From Sanguinoderma infundibulare (Eukaryota; Basidiomycota; Agaricomycetes; Polyporales; Polyporaceae): a DNA stretch of 64,000 nt. Of the stretch, positions 10,870-21,029 are shown in pieces. The stretch's first letter is position 1; every line of letters starts with the position of its first letter. Location of the stretch: contig JAVLRN010000005.1 in assembly GCA_032821775.1 (NCBI GenBank), positions 3,596,001 to 3,660,000 of the forward strand. Direction: 5' to 3'. The notes below the pieces were generated by a model, which was not told the DNA's origin, made no database searches, and saw only the letters and a program-made list of their open reading frames with translations. Made by a program: the position numbers and the translations under genes.

Positions 10870-11296
10870 AGCTGACAATGAAGGACTCACTTGGCTCTGT
10901 GATCCGGCCTGCAAAGGAGCTGGATGGACACGTCCTCGTCCTCACCCTCACCCTCATCCTGCCCATCCTCCGCCCTGCCCTCACCATGTCCCGTAACATT
11001 TGGAGTTTTCTTGTCAGCCTCCCTTTCGTCACTAGAGTCCAGAGGCGGGATAATCGAGGACTTACTTTGAGCAGCCTTCGACGCAGCCTTCGGCCCGCCG
11101 TTTTCTTCATTGTCGTCGATGCCTTCTTGGCCGGGGTTGCTGCCGCCTTCTTGGGTGCGGGCTGGGAGTTCGAGGCTGGGGTTTTTGCGGGCCTTGTCGG
11201 GTTGGCGTGAGTCGCTGCGCGACCCCTCGTCTGAGTGAGGCCGTTCCTGATGGACATTTTGGACGGGGCTGCGAGATCGAGGATGCAAGAGGTCAA
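10870..11296 (-). other. Unassigned Ala/Lys/Pro-rich open frame inside the insertion
   Basis: Minus-strand frame from ATG 11257 reading MSIRNGLTQTRGRAATH and then a low-complexity stretch (PAPKKAAATPAKKASTTMKK). An overlapping frame to 10887 is acidic (GEGEDEDVSI). A donor/acceptor pair near 11065/11034 could join them. It might be the N-terminus of a transposon-encoded or gag-like protein, but no conserved domain is visible. Confidence 0.25.
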
Positions 11297-12099
11297 GAAG
11301 CGACTCTGAGATTGATGGGGAGCGCGGGGGTCGTTTTATGGGGAAGTCGAGGGGACATGTCATTGGGGAGAGACAGAATCAGATGCTTCCGCGCGTATGG
11401 GGACAGCCTGGTCATGTGACAGTGGACCCACGTCTCGGCGCTCTCTTTTATATCTCTCTTGTGCGCCCGGGTCCTACTGCACTAAATATCTGCCAAGTAT
11501 TTCTCCCGGGCTATACGTGCTGTATTGCTCTGCAATAATTGGCCGCACGCCGAGGATGAATTGCATCACTTTGCAGTGATTGATGGTATCTGTTGCATTG
11601 CTCTGTAATAATTACTATGACCCGGCGGCAGCATTACAGGGCTCTACAATGATTAATCGTACACAGCTGAACCCTCCAGGATTCCATCGTATCCGACGAC
11701 TTCCTACAGAATCCTACACGGTGGGGCCGGATCCTGCGAAATCTGGCATAGCCCCCTAGCGCTTAGTGTAGCCTTGCAGGCAGGTTGCGCTTTTGCTGAT
11801 TTGAACTTGTGCGCAGTCAACGAGTGGCGACAAGTTTTCAGCTTACTGTACGTCTCACCCATTCGTTGTTTCTTCAGCGAGAGTGATCGTTAATTGTACA
11901 CCTTAAATCGATTTATACTGCACTAATGCCTTTCAGGTCGCGTTGACGATCTCGACAAGCCATTCCCTCACATCCCGGCTGGGCTGCCTTAGATGTTTCA
12001 ACTTTCAAGAACCATCTTACCACATTATTACTGCGAGGCGCGAATTGACGGTCGCCTTGTAACGACAAGCTTATAGAAAACACACCTGCTTCTAGCAGA

Positions 12100-14790
12100 A
12101 CTTCCGGTCTACGGCCTTTGTACGGCACGCAACCTGGACCAATATCTTTGCCGGTGGCCCATGACCTCTCTCCGGACTTTACGGGCCTACGGTTAATTGG
12201 ATGCGCGTACGTACTACACATCATCCGCTTCTCTCCTCTGTGCCTGCTGGAGGCGCATCTGACCTGTCACATGCCGATAAGCGAGAGGCTTGGTACTCGT
12301 CGTCCCATGCGTCCGCCTTCATTTCTCAACTGTTCAGATTTGTGACCATCTTGAACGGCTTTTCTTTCAGGAGCCCAGAAATTGCTCTCGTGCCATATAA
12401 TGTAACACATGAGCGCGCGAGTCACCGTCGCGATCCATCCGTCGTCCCCGTCGACATGGGTGTCCTCCCGCTTCTTCTCCTCGCTGTGGGAGCCGCTGCG
12501 GTGCCCTACCAGCAATACATCCTCGCTCCTTCCTCTCGGACGATCAGGCCCGTAGCTGTCTATCGTCGAACCGGCTCGCTATCATCCGAAACTGCTCTTC
12601 TCGACGACCAGCTGGCTTCCGGACAGAGCCTCACCCTCGACGCCTTCAACTCGTCCGTGACGTACGACTTTGGCAAGAACGTCGCCGGCCTGGTCAACTT
12701 CAACACGACGTCGAGCGACGGGAGCGTCGGTGTCATGTTCTCTGAGAGCTCCCTCTGGGTCTCTACAGACGCGTGCGATGCGACTGCGGACGCCGGTCTG
12801 GACGCACCGCTCGTGTTCAACATCACCGCTGGGCATCATGTCGCTCCTCCAGAAAAGGAGCGGGGTGCGTTCCGCTACCTCACCGTCGTCAACCTCGGTT
12901 CAGACCGGCTTTCGATCCATGACCTGTGGGTGCATTTCACTGCGATGCCGCATTGGGAAGAGAACTCCTTGCGGAAGTATACTGGGTGGTTCCATTCGAA
13001 CGACGAAAAGCTTAACCGGTGCGTGAATGCACGTTATGTTGTCTTTGCCCGTGGCTAACTGTTGCTGCAGGGTCTGGTACGCAGGTAAGGTGGCTATTCG
13101 CTCCGGCCCGTGACCCGACCTACTCACAATGAGGCAGGAGCATACACCAACCAACTGCTTACGATTGACCCGTCGCGTGGTGACGCTCTCAACTACTGGA
13201 ACACCATCTTCGCCAATTCGACGGTGGAGGGCACCCTCGACTGGTGGCTGAACACGACCGTCTCGAATGGGACGTCGACGCTTACGGATGCCGCAAAGCG
13301 AGACAGGCTGGTATGGGCCCCTGACATGGCCACCGCTACGGCCAGTATCGCTGTCTCGACCTTCGACCTCATCTCTGCCAGGAACGGCTTCGACGCGATC
13401 TTCGACCTCCAAAACACGACCACCGGGCGACTCCCTGCCGGGGGCTACCCGCTCAACGAGCTCGCCGGTGGTGCTTCCTTCACGTACCACTGCCACGCGC
13501 TCATCGGCGCCGCGTACGTCTACCACTGGAGCGGCGACCAGCGCTACCTCGACAAGAGGTGGGCACAGTGGAAGGCGGGCGTGGAGTGGGCCGCGGCGGC
13601 GATCGACGAGACCGGCCTCGCGAACGTCACCACCCCCAACGACTGGCTCCGCTCGGGCATGGGCGGCCACAACATCGAGGCGAACTCCATCTTCTTCTAC
13701 GTCCTCAACCTCGGCGTCGCTCTCGCGCGGAACCAGAACGACACCGACGCCGCCGACCGGTGGTCGCAGCTCGCAACGGGGGTCCAGTCCGCCGCGCTCG
13801 CCCTGCTGTGGCAGCCGGACGTCGGGCTGTTCAGGGACAACGAGACGACAACGCTCGCGCCGCAGGACGGGAACGGGTGGGCGGTAAAGTCAGGGCTCGT
13901 CACGGACCCGGCGCAGGTCGTGGAGATCTCGGAGGGGCTGGAGGCGCGCTGGGGCCCGTACGGCGGGCCGTCGGTCGAGGCGCAGGGCGCGGTGTCGCCG
14001 TTCGCGTCAGGGTTCGAGCTCGACGTGCACTTCGCGGCGAACCGCACGGCTGCCGCGCTCGAGCTCATCCGGCGCATGTGGGCGGACTTCATGCTGGACG
14101 ATCCTCGGATGACGAACAGCACGTTCATTGAAGGGTACGCGATGACGGGCGAGCTGCACTATGCGCCGTACAAGAACGACGCGCGGATCTCGCATGCACA
14201 AGCGTTTTCGACGGGGCCTACGGGTTCGCTGACGGTGAGTGCTTGGGTTCCCTGGCCGCTGCAGCAGCGTTTTGACGTCCGCTCGTGATGGTGGTACAGA
14301 ACTACGTCGCTGGCATACAGCTCTTGAGCGAAGGTGGCGCTACCTGGGCGATTGTCCCTCAGGTCGGCGACTTGACGGACGTCGACGCGGGCTTCTCGAC
14401 GGCGTTGGGCGGCTTCTCGTCCAAGTGGTCGACGAACGGGACTGTCTTCCGGCTTGAGATCAGCACGCCCGAGGGCACGACGGGCACCGTCGGAGTACCT
14501 CTTCCGGGTAACCACACGTCTGCCACTCTCACTGGCGCGGATCTCGAAGACGCCGTGGTTCAGGCGGACGAGTTGGGGAGGTATTGGATTGCGGACGTGC
14601 CTGGTGGGAGCTTTGAATTCATCGCGGTTGGTTTGTAGTGTTCGAAAAGTATTCCTGCGTTTCGGTCAACGTCATGACCATCGTCGACCGATCTTCTAGT
14701 ATGTACTATGGATAAGTACTTAGTATACTGCGCTCGACAGTTGACTTCATCCTCGTCGGTCGACCGCGGAGAAAGCGCGCACTCGGCGGA
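12100..14790. repeat. Left arm, inverted duplication segment C
   Basis: Matches 46100-48740 in reverse complement, including promoter, all four exons, all introns and about 100 bases of 3' flank of the GH78-like gene. Paired positions sum to about 60,840, a different offset from segment A because of later insertions. Confidence 0.9.
12456..14638 (+). CDS. GH78-like alpha-L-rhamnosidase, secreted (copy 1)
   Basis: Secreted six-hairpin glycosidase of 670 residues. Exons 12456-13018, 13071-13084, 13138-14234 and 14300-14638 sum to an exact multiple of three; exon 2 has only 14 bases (coding around VWYAG). The signal peptide is residues 1-18 (MGVLPLLLLAVGAAAVP). A beta-domain comes first, then the (alpha/alpha)6 part with KRDRLVWAPDM, the fungal form of the conserved RDRxxWxGD motif of GH78, and DWLRSGMGGHNIEAN. 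Exon 4 codes a C-terminal beta domain. Several NxT/S sites fit secretion. Family members remove rhamnose from plant or fungal polysaccharides; the exact substrate is inferred only. The paralogue at 46241-48420 is also intact. Confidence 0.85.
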
Positions 14791-14951
14791 AACATTAAGC
14801 TGACTGTCATACATTCAGGCTACCATCAGGACAATGGCTAGCTTTCAGCAATAGGTCAAAGTCACTCATGGTATCCATACCATCTTGGGTGCGTCGGCAA
14901 ATCATTCGTACATGTATCCTACAAACGCGAAGTTTCCGCTCTGGTGTCCAT

Positions 14952-15518
14952 TCACATTAACATCCCGTCCAACACCAGGCCAGACGTCACAACACCCTTC
15001 TTCTCCTTCTTCCCCATCTGCTCCTTCGTCTCCAGCGACAAGATCATGTCGGACAGCTCCGCCACGCCGTAGATCACGCATTTCAGCAAGAGTACGCCGC
15101 ACACGACGAAGCACACGGCGAGCGCGACGAACCGCCCCATCTCTACCCAGAAGTTGTCGGGCGCATCGAGGATGCGGTGGATATATGATTCCTCGCGGAC
15201 CGCGATGACCGCGACGGCGAAGAGCGCGCAGAGGACGACGATCGGGCAGAGCTGCACGAAGACCGCGTCCTGCGCGAGGTCCGGGTCAGCCTGCATCCGC
15301 CGGATGAAGGCCTGCAATTCCTCGAGCGGGGGCGCGAAGGCCTCGTACCAGTCGCTCGCCTCTTCTCGGATCGCGGCCCGAGTGGTGCGCGGGGAGGAAG
15401 AGGGGGGGCAGTCGCGCTCGAGGCGACGGCGCTGTCGCAGTTGTAGGGCGGACGGGTTGGTGGACATGAGCGCGGAGTACTGGGAGACGGCGTTATGACG
15501 GTGGATGAGGCCGGGCAT
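14952..15518 (-). CDS. Two-helix membrane protein, 188 residues (copy 1)
   Basis: Single-exon gene for a small integral membrane protein of unknown function. Residues 1-90 are hydrophilic and basic near RRRRLERDC, then amphipathic (EELQAFIRRMQADPDL). Helix 1 is around VVLCALFAVAVIAV (about 95-112) and helix 2 around FVALAVCFVVCGVLLLKCV (about 131-152). The tail is lysine-rich (EQMGKKEKKG). The open frame extends upstream to 15566, but ATG 15518 matches the start of the twin at 35519, and a TATAAAA box sits at 15681-15687. The twin differs by roughly a dozen substitutions and no indels, so both appear under constraint. Confidence 0.75.
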   Translation of the reverse strand: MPGLIHRHNAVSQYSALMSTNPSALQLRQRRRLERDCPPSSSPRTTRAAIREEASDWYEAFAPPLEELQAFIRRMQADPDLAQDAVFVQLCPIVVLCALFAVAVIAVREESYIHRILDAPDNFWVEMGRFVALAVCFVVCGVLLLKCVIYGVAELSDMILSLETKEQMGKKEKKGVVTSGLVLDGMLM

Positions 15519-15680
15519 GATGACGAGGTGTAGTGGTGGTAGTGGAGGGGTGTTTATCGTTTTCAAGTGATTGTGGTTCGTTGCCTCTAGGTTATTTTGC
15601 GAATGAGTTGTTTAGTCTGATCGACAGACTGGGGATGGGAGGCGCCGTTTGGTGAGGAGGGAAAGGAGAAAGCATGGGTA

Positions 15681-15687
15681 TTTTATA
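15681..15687 (-). promoter_or_regulatory. TATA box of membrane protein copy 1
   Basis: TATAAAA on the minus strand, 163 bases before ATG 15518. The twin has TATAAAA at 35320-35326. Confidence 0.5.
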
Positions 15688-16069
15688 GGTTGTCGAGGGC
15701 TGGGGCGGCGTACACTAAACTCTGTATGCACCAGATGAGAGGGGAGGAGAGGATAGAAACAATTCAAGTCCACTTCCGTGCTGTCGGGTTCAGATACACG
15801 GTCGAGATGGCAAGTCTCTCTTCCCCAGAACGGTCCGATGTCAAATTCGCCCACGAGCGTCCGGATGCCAGGTCGGAATGGTTTTGATCTCGACCACTCT
15901 TGCTACTGTGAAGATCCCTGAGGAACGCGGCTGGAGAGGCGATATTGAAGTATGATCCGGCCGAAAACGCCACGACGACGTAGAAGGCGGTTGGGGAGTG
16001 GATGCCCTGGGCCCCGAGAGACGCGCCATAGTTGGTGTGAAAATTAAAACTACGAACCTGTACTGGAAC

Positions 16070-18175
16070 AACAAAGATATAACCAGTGTGGCGGTCACTG
16101 TTCTTGCTTCAAAAGCCACATCTGATGCGCATACCTGCCAAAATCGAGGAAGAAGCACGCGTAATGTGCATGATGCCTATCGTGGCGTCGTGTAAGGGTG
16201 CCGGCACCCTTAGCACGGACAAGCCCGGTATGGCACATATATACCCGCCGGTGACTGAAGAAGCGGTTCTTCAGTTATTCTGCCTGTCGGTGTAGTGGTC
16301 CGACGGGCGTGTCTGAGCCAGTTACACGTCGCCTCCTTCCCATGCTTCATGTTATACACTGACGCATCCGAGGGGACCCTGTTATCGATTTTTGAGAGAT
16401 TCGTGGTGGTTCCCAGTTGAGCAGAATTGGATGCATAGAATCCTTGCAGGTCAGGATGAGGGAGAGTGCGAATACTAAGGTGCGACTGGGAATAGGAGGC
16501 GTACCGCCCGACTTTCTCGGACTCGTTCATCGGAGACATCAGACTCCCAACGAGACATCGTTAGCGCCCGTAAACTTGTTTCTTGACCACCACCATCATC
16601 ATCATGTCCTGTGACGCATATATGCTATCGACACATCCCAAGTTTTGCACACGTCAATCTGCGCACGTTGTGTGGAAAAGCTTCAAGGCACTTGTGTCAT
16701 CAGCATGGACGATATTGGACCAGCCGACTCCGTGAACATTGGAGGCGCACCATTGGGTACGTGTGTCTTCCTCGTCTCATGCATCAAGCTCACGAAATTC
16801 ATGGCTACTGACCGTCCTTAGTCTATTTCAGAGGGCCCTTCTCACCCGCACCTTCTTGATAGCGCCAACGGAGACTTCCCCGAGTCAGGCTGTGCACAAC
16901 AATGATATGCCAATGTAGCCCAACACAGGCGGACGAAGCCCCTGGCGGATGCACAGAACCCATCTCGACATCGAACCCCCCACGCACATGAACTCTCAAG
17001 TGACCCTCGTAAACCCCACCAAGCTCCCTGGCCGGTATGCCCACATCGAATTCGTCTTCGATCGTCATAGCCTGATCAATACGGCTGCGGGGAGGAAACA
17101 CCGTTGTGTACATGATCAGGACCACCGGGAGATCAATGTCCGGCGCAGACCTGTGCAAAATTACAACCTGGGAAGTGGAAATGGAGATACTTGCTCTCAT
17201 CGATAGGAAGGAAGCCCTTCTTGATATGATCGCCTTCAAAGGCTGTGCGCCGAGGATTCGCAAGTAGCGCAAGCTTTTCATCTTCGCTGAATCGTGAGTA
17301 GTGTCATTGACTCGAGAATGGTGTCATGCAATGCATTCGGACGTATGCAGACGCACTGATGTGTTATGACGGGCACAGGTCTGAAGAAACTGGTGAAATT
17401 GGAAGCCGAGGAATCTCTATGAGATTGTGGTGAGCGCGAATCCATTTTTGCTTCCATCTTCCCCCGATCCCGCCTTCTTCCCTTGATCAATCTGCTGGAA
17501 GCCCACATGCTGACCCCACGCATGTAATTTGCCGCTTTTCAATGTCCAGACTCCCCTCGCGCCTGTTGAGTGGAAGTTGGGCGGAATTTGAACGCAACAG
17601 ATCGACGACGGAGTCGACGTGGTTGAGATCCCAGCTCTCTCTGTGCACCGAAAGACCGAGCTCATCCAGCATCTCTTCTCCGAATCACTTCTGGTTATGG
17701 AACAGAAGTGCCGTTTGAAGGGCAAGTAGTCAACTTTTACTTAGCCGGCCCTGCTGCGCTCTGGACGATATCGGCTCCAGGTGTTTGATCCCCCATTGGA
17801 GCGATATCGTCACGCGTTCATTCCCAGTTCGTTTTGCGGGTTGCATGGGTATATCAATCTATGATGACGACGGCCAGGTTTAGTAGCCGGTTCACCACTT
17901 GGACAAGGCCAGCAGGCGCGCACAACCTGACCGAACCTTGCTCTGATCTGCGGATTGCTGCGGGCGGTGCTCAGTAAGCTTAACTATCGGGCTTCGGCAT
18001 TCTATCTCTTCCCTTGTATTCCGTCCGAGCTCCAACAACTTTGCTTCGACTTCCGCGGACTGAAGACGGCGCGCCATACGACGGCGGGTCTTCCTTGTAG
18101 CGGAGCGTCTTCTAACAGTCGATTTGGAGCTGATGCATTGTACGCTGGCGCCCGCGATGTCCCTCCTCATCGCTA
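16070..18175. repeat. Left arm, inverted duplication segment E
   Basis: Matches 40500-42385 in reverse complement. Landmarks such as 17725/40941 and 17281/41385 sum to 58,666 throughout, so the two copies are collinear with few indels. Confidence 0.85.
16600..17730 (+). pseudogene. Unknown multi-exon gene, degraded (copy 1)
   Basis: Three plus-strand exon-like blocks are conserved in sequence between the two inverted copies. Block one reads CARCVEKLQGTCVISMDDIG before a GTACGTG donor near 16755. Block two (about 17100-17267) reads RTTGRSMSGADLCKITTWEV and EILALIDRKEALLDMIAFKG. Block three (17603-17730), after a CAACAG acceptor, reads IDDGVDVVEIPALSVHRKTE and ends QKCRLKGK with a stop. The upstream part of the copy has a frame break near the histidine codon run at 16600, and I could not join the blocks into one frame. 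I do not recognise the family. It could be a gene with introns I misplace rather than a pseudogene. Confidence 0.4.
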
Positions 18176-18179
18176 AGTG

Positions 18180-20378
18180 GTAACACGAAGTTCCGCGTTT
18201 GGTCGGGTCACTCGCTCATAATCTTGACAGGTGCCAGCCATACGTCCCAGCGGAACAGCTGCCCGCCCTTCTCTGCCAGATGAGATCATCCCCGTCCACG
18301 TCGACGGCCGCGATGCGCACACACGGATTGGCGGCTCCGCCAGCTGTACATCAGGCTGCCTTCTCGCATCTTTCATGTGTAGCGCGAAGTCTTTCCGAGT
18401 ACCTGCGCTTGCAGACCAGGAGCGCCCCGGCCGAGATGGGCGGGCAGTGGGAGACGTCATCGATACTTCGAACACCGCGAACACTCCCACGAAGAAACCG
18501 CTTGGGGGGGGAAGTAAAAAGTCGACAGTTACTCTTCTAGAGCGATGCCGAGAAGAGAACCATGATGGTCACCTCTGGAGGGGCTGCGCGGGCGGGCGGA
18601 CATCGAGAAGAGGTCATGAGTGCCACCTCAAGGACTCCTATCTTATGACCTAGAGGGTTCCAGCTTCTGACCGAGCATGTCTTCCTACAGTCTAGGGTGA
18701 CCTTTTCGATGGAAAGCATGCGGTATCAGCCAGTCGTGGTCAACGCAAACATTTCAGCGGTATGTGGATGTAGACGTTGTGACTTCTTTCGATATCTTGA
18801 CCCAGCTCATTCCCTCGGTCGTAGACATGACGTCTACGTCTAACGAAATGAATCGGTCGCGCCGATGCGCCGGAGTCAGGCACGCCTATAGTGAGGGGGG
18901 AAGTACCGCAGCGGTATGTGGCCATCTTCCATCTTCCCAGCTACCTTGTTGTCGCACCTTGAAGCCAAGAATTTGTCTTGATGCTTGGATCATCGAGCTG
19001 GTGGACTGGTAGCATGAGATGTAAAGCACGGGAACATCCTTCCGTCCCTGCAGATATCCCCCGCAGTCTCGCACCTATAACGTTGATTGGTCTACCAGCA
19101 TGGATCGCGTCGCGCGCAACCTTTAGCGTTCCGGAGATCAAACGGCTTCATTGTGGACCCCAAACCACGGGTGAAACCCCCTGCAGTCTTGCTGTCATCT
19201 CCGGGCGGTCGGGCATCGAGCGCATCGCTGCCGTCACACCGAGGTCTGCGGTGCAACTTTCGCCCGCCCGTGGGTGACCGAGACAGGGCGCGTGGAGGTT
19301 CGCCCGCCACCGCCGCGCTCCTATCATATTTAGCTGAGGTGGCGGGCGCAGCATCACGCGAGCGCCGTCAGTTGAGCCCACGTCTCCGGTTTCTCCACGC
19401 CTTCTCTCTGAACACACCCGAGGCTTATGTATGCAGTATCGTCCCTGACGTGGAAGAGGATGATCCAGTATTCGGCACGTACGCTGCGAAGGCACTGACT
19501 GGTCGATTCCCGATGAGACCGTGTGCGGTGCGGCCGACGAGGACGTTCGAGGCGGTGCGTTCATGACTCGCCGTGCGTGACCTTCAGGATTGGCCCAGAA
19601 GTCGTGTGCCACGCTGTACGTCCGACGTCGTCGAGCAGGCCGAAGCCTCCAAACATTGATAACGTAACGTCAAGCGAGGACCGGTGCACGTGTCAAGCAA
19701 GAACGCCAGGTTGGTGGGATGCTTGCCAGTGGATTCACCGCCACCGGATCGGGTACCTAATAAATAAGCCTCAGGCTTTTCGCGGGGAACGTACCCCGCA
19801 GAAGCCACACGTCAAGAACCTCTGAAGCTTCTATGATATCGTACGTTTTGCACAGCAGCAGAACGTGGACGGAGGGCACTTACGAGAGACTGTTTTGCAA
19901 CACTTGTCCGAGATCGCCATCGACCAGAACTCCGCGAGACGTTCCACACCCAGAGATCAGAAGCGCCCACATAGGCGCAGATCAGCCGCAGAGACCGAAG
20001 AACCCCTTTCGGCAGGGTGGAGCTAATATTCAGAATGGGGACTAATTGTGACATGTGTGGCTAACGGAATGTGTCAAGTTTCGAAGAAGCGGTGGTCTCG
20101 GACAGATGGCAGGATGCGTCTGCCAACTGACCAACATTGCATGGTTCGGAGCAGAGAACACTTCGAAGTCTGGTGGGCGCAGCTCCGAAGGAAGCTCTGC
20201 GATCTGTCATTAAATACTTGTATATTATAATACATCTAGAGGGTGAAGTACGCGGTGCGATGTGGATAGAGGTGTTGTAAAGAAGACCTAGAAGCGGTAG
20301 AGTAGCAGATATTGTATGTTGCTCCTCAAGGTACGGGATATGAGGATCGCAAAAGGTGCAGGGCGGTTTGTGCGTATT
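18180..20378. other. Gene-poor stretch
   Basis: Right of the duplication. The plus-strand frame 18231-18653 begins just after a CAG acceptor-like site and contains LPDEIIPVHVDGRDAHTRIG, faintly like an F-box start, but the rest does not follow the family. The frames at 19087-19566 are GC-rich and overlap on both strands. Nothing is supported. Confidence 0.35.
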
Positions 20379-20908
20379 TTACCGACCCTTCGCACAACCT
20401 GGGCAGTATCCTGCCATTTGTGGCGCTGTCCGGATATCAATGTTAGTGTATGTCGGAACGATAGTCGGCGACAAGTACGCACAGTACTGCTGCGGGTGTT
20501 GACGGCTACACACATCGAAGCGGCCGTCAGAGGTGCTGCGGGATAGGAGAGATTGCGGACAGACTCACAATTGCTTGCAAGTTTGTTTGCAGCTCGCGCC
20601 ATGGCAGTTCTTGGGGTGCATGGGGCTAAATTTACAGCGGGGGTTGTCGCATGTAATCTGCACAGCGGGAGGCGTTCAATATGAGGGTTTGATGAGTCAA
20701 AGCGGCTTCATCACCTGCTGATCGGGCTAATGGACAGCATATGTCAGAACCAATCGACTGACGTCGCAAGAGATGGCACGAAAATTCACCATTGGGTATA
20801 CATGGCCGCAGCTCTCGTAGACGTAACAGACTCTGCAAGCAGAAATTTTGTCAGTTGAGTGCATTCCAATGCCAAGTACGAAAAGACATACTGGCGGAGG
20901 TAGCACAT
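20379..20908 (-). CDS. Small cysteine-rich protein, 72 residues, five exons
   Basis: Assembled by hand because each exon is too short to stand out: 20892-20908, 20790-20832, 20569-20657, 20483-20505 and 20379-20425, total 219 bases with stop. All junctions are GT-AG and in phase. The product begins MCYLRQVCYVYESCGHVYPM, continues with TCDNPRCKFSPMHPKNC and CKQTCKQFRQHPQQYSP, and ends YCPGCAKGR. Paired Cys and CGH/CPxC motifs suggest a metal-binding or disulfide-rich fold. As I recall, short proteins of the pattern MCYxR..CGH..CKFSxxHP..C..QQY..CPxC occur in many Agaricomycetes without known role. There is no signal peptide, so zinc binding in the cytosol or nucleus is more likely than secretion. 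A TATA box lies about 105 bases upstream. Confidence 0.7.
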
Positions 20909-21013
20909 TTCGATAGATGAAAAGAGCACGAGAAATGGAGTAGCAGCTATGAGTGCGTCGGGTGGAGGGGTGGACGCTTGGCTTGCTGGAGGTTCATGCC
21001 TTGGTTCACGCAC

Positions 21014-21021
21014 CTTTTATA
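21014..21021 (-). promoter_or_regulatory. TATA box of the cysteine-rich gene
   Basis: CTATAAAAGG on the minus strand about 105 bases before ATG 20908. It independently supports transcription of the small five-exon gene. Confidence 0.55.
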
Positions 21022-21029
21022 GCCTGAGA

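Larger units (their letters stand above)
8990..11825. mobile_element. Inserted segment of about 2.8 kb, probable non-autonomous element with captured gene
   Basis: In the right copy the sequence just upstream of the small gene runs straight from GGCGCTAAGC to GGCGACAAGTTTTCAGC (49820-49858, reverse strand). In the left copy these two anchors are separated by about 2.8 kb, resuming at 11828. The segment therefore entered after the duplication. Both its ends (9050-9440 and 11480-11760) are dense in CTGTAG/CTACAG and TGTAGGAT words, like subterminal repeats of DNA transposons. Inside lies a broken aminotransferase gene. I see no convincing terminal inverted repeat; GCGCTAAG at 8983 and GCGCTTAG at 11759 could be an imperfect 8-base target duplication. 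No transposase frame is recognisable. Confidence 0.5.
14950..15880. repeat. Left arm, inverted duplication segment D
   Basis: Matches 35150-36090 in reverse complement, covering the membrane protein gene, its leader and its promoter. Homology ends upstream near the words around 15835-15850 (GACATCGGACCGTT in the other strand). Confidence 0.85.

Noticed and set aside
13267..14131. Overlapping plus-strand frames inside the glycosidase, also seen in copy 2
   Set aside because: Arg/Gly-rich translations typical of GC-rich codon third positions; the duplicated gene explains their conservation.
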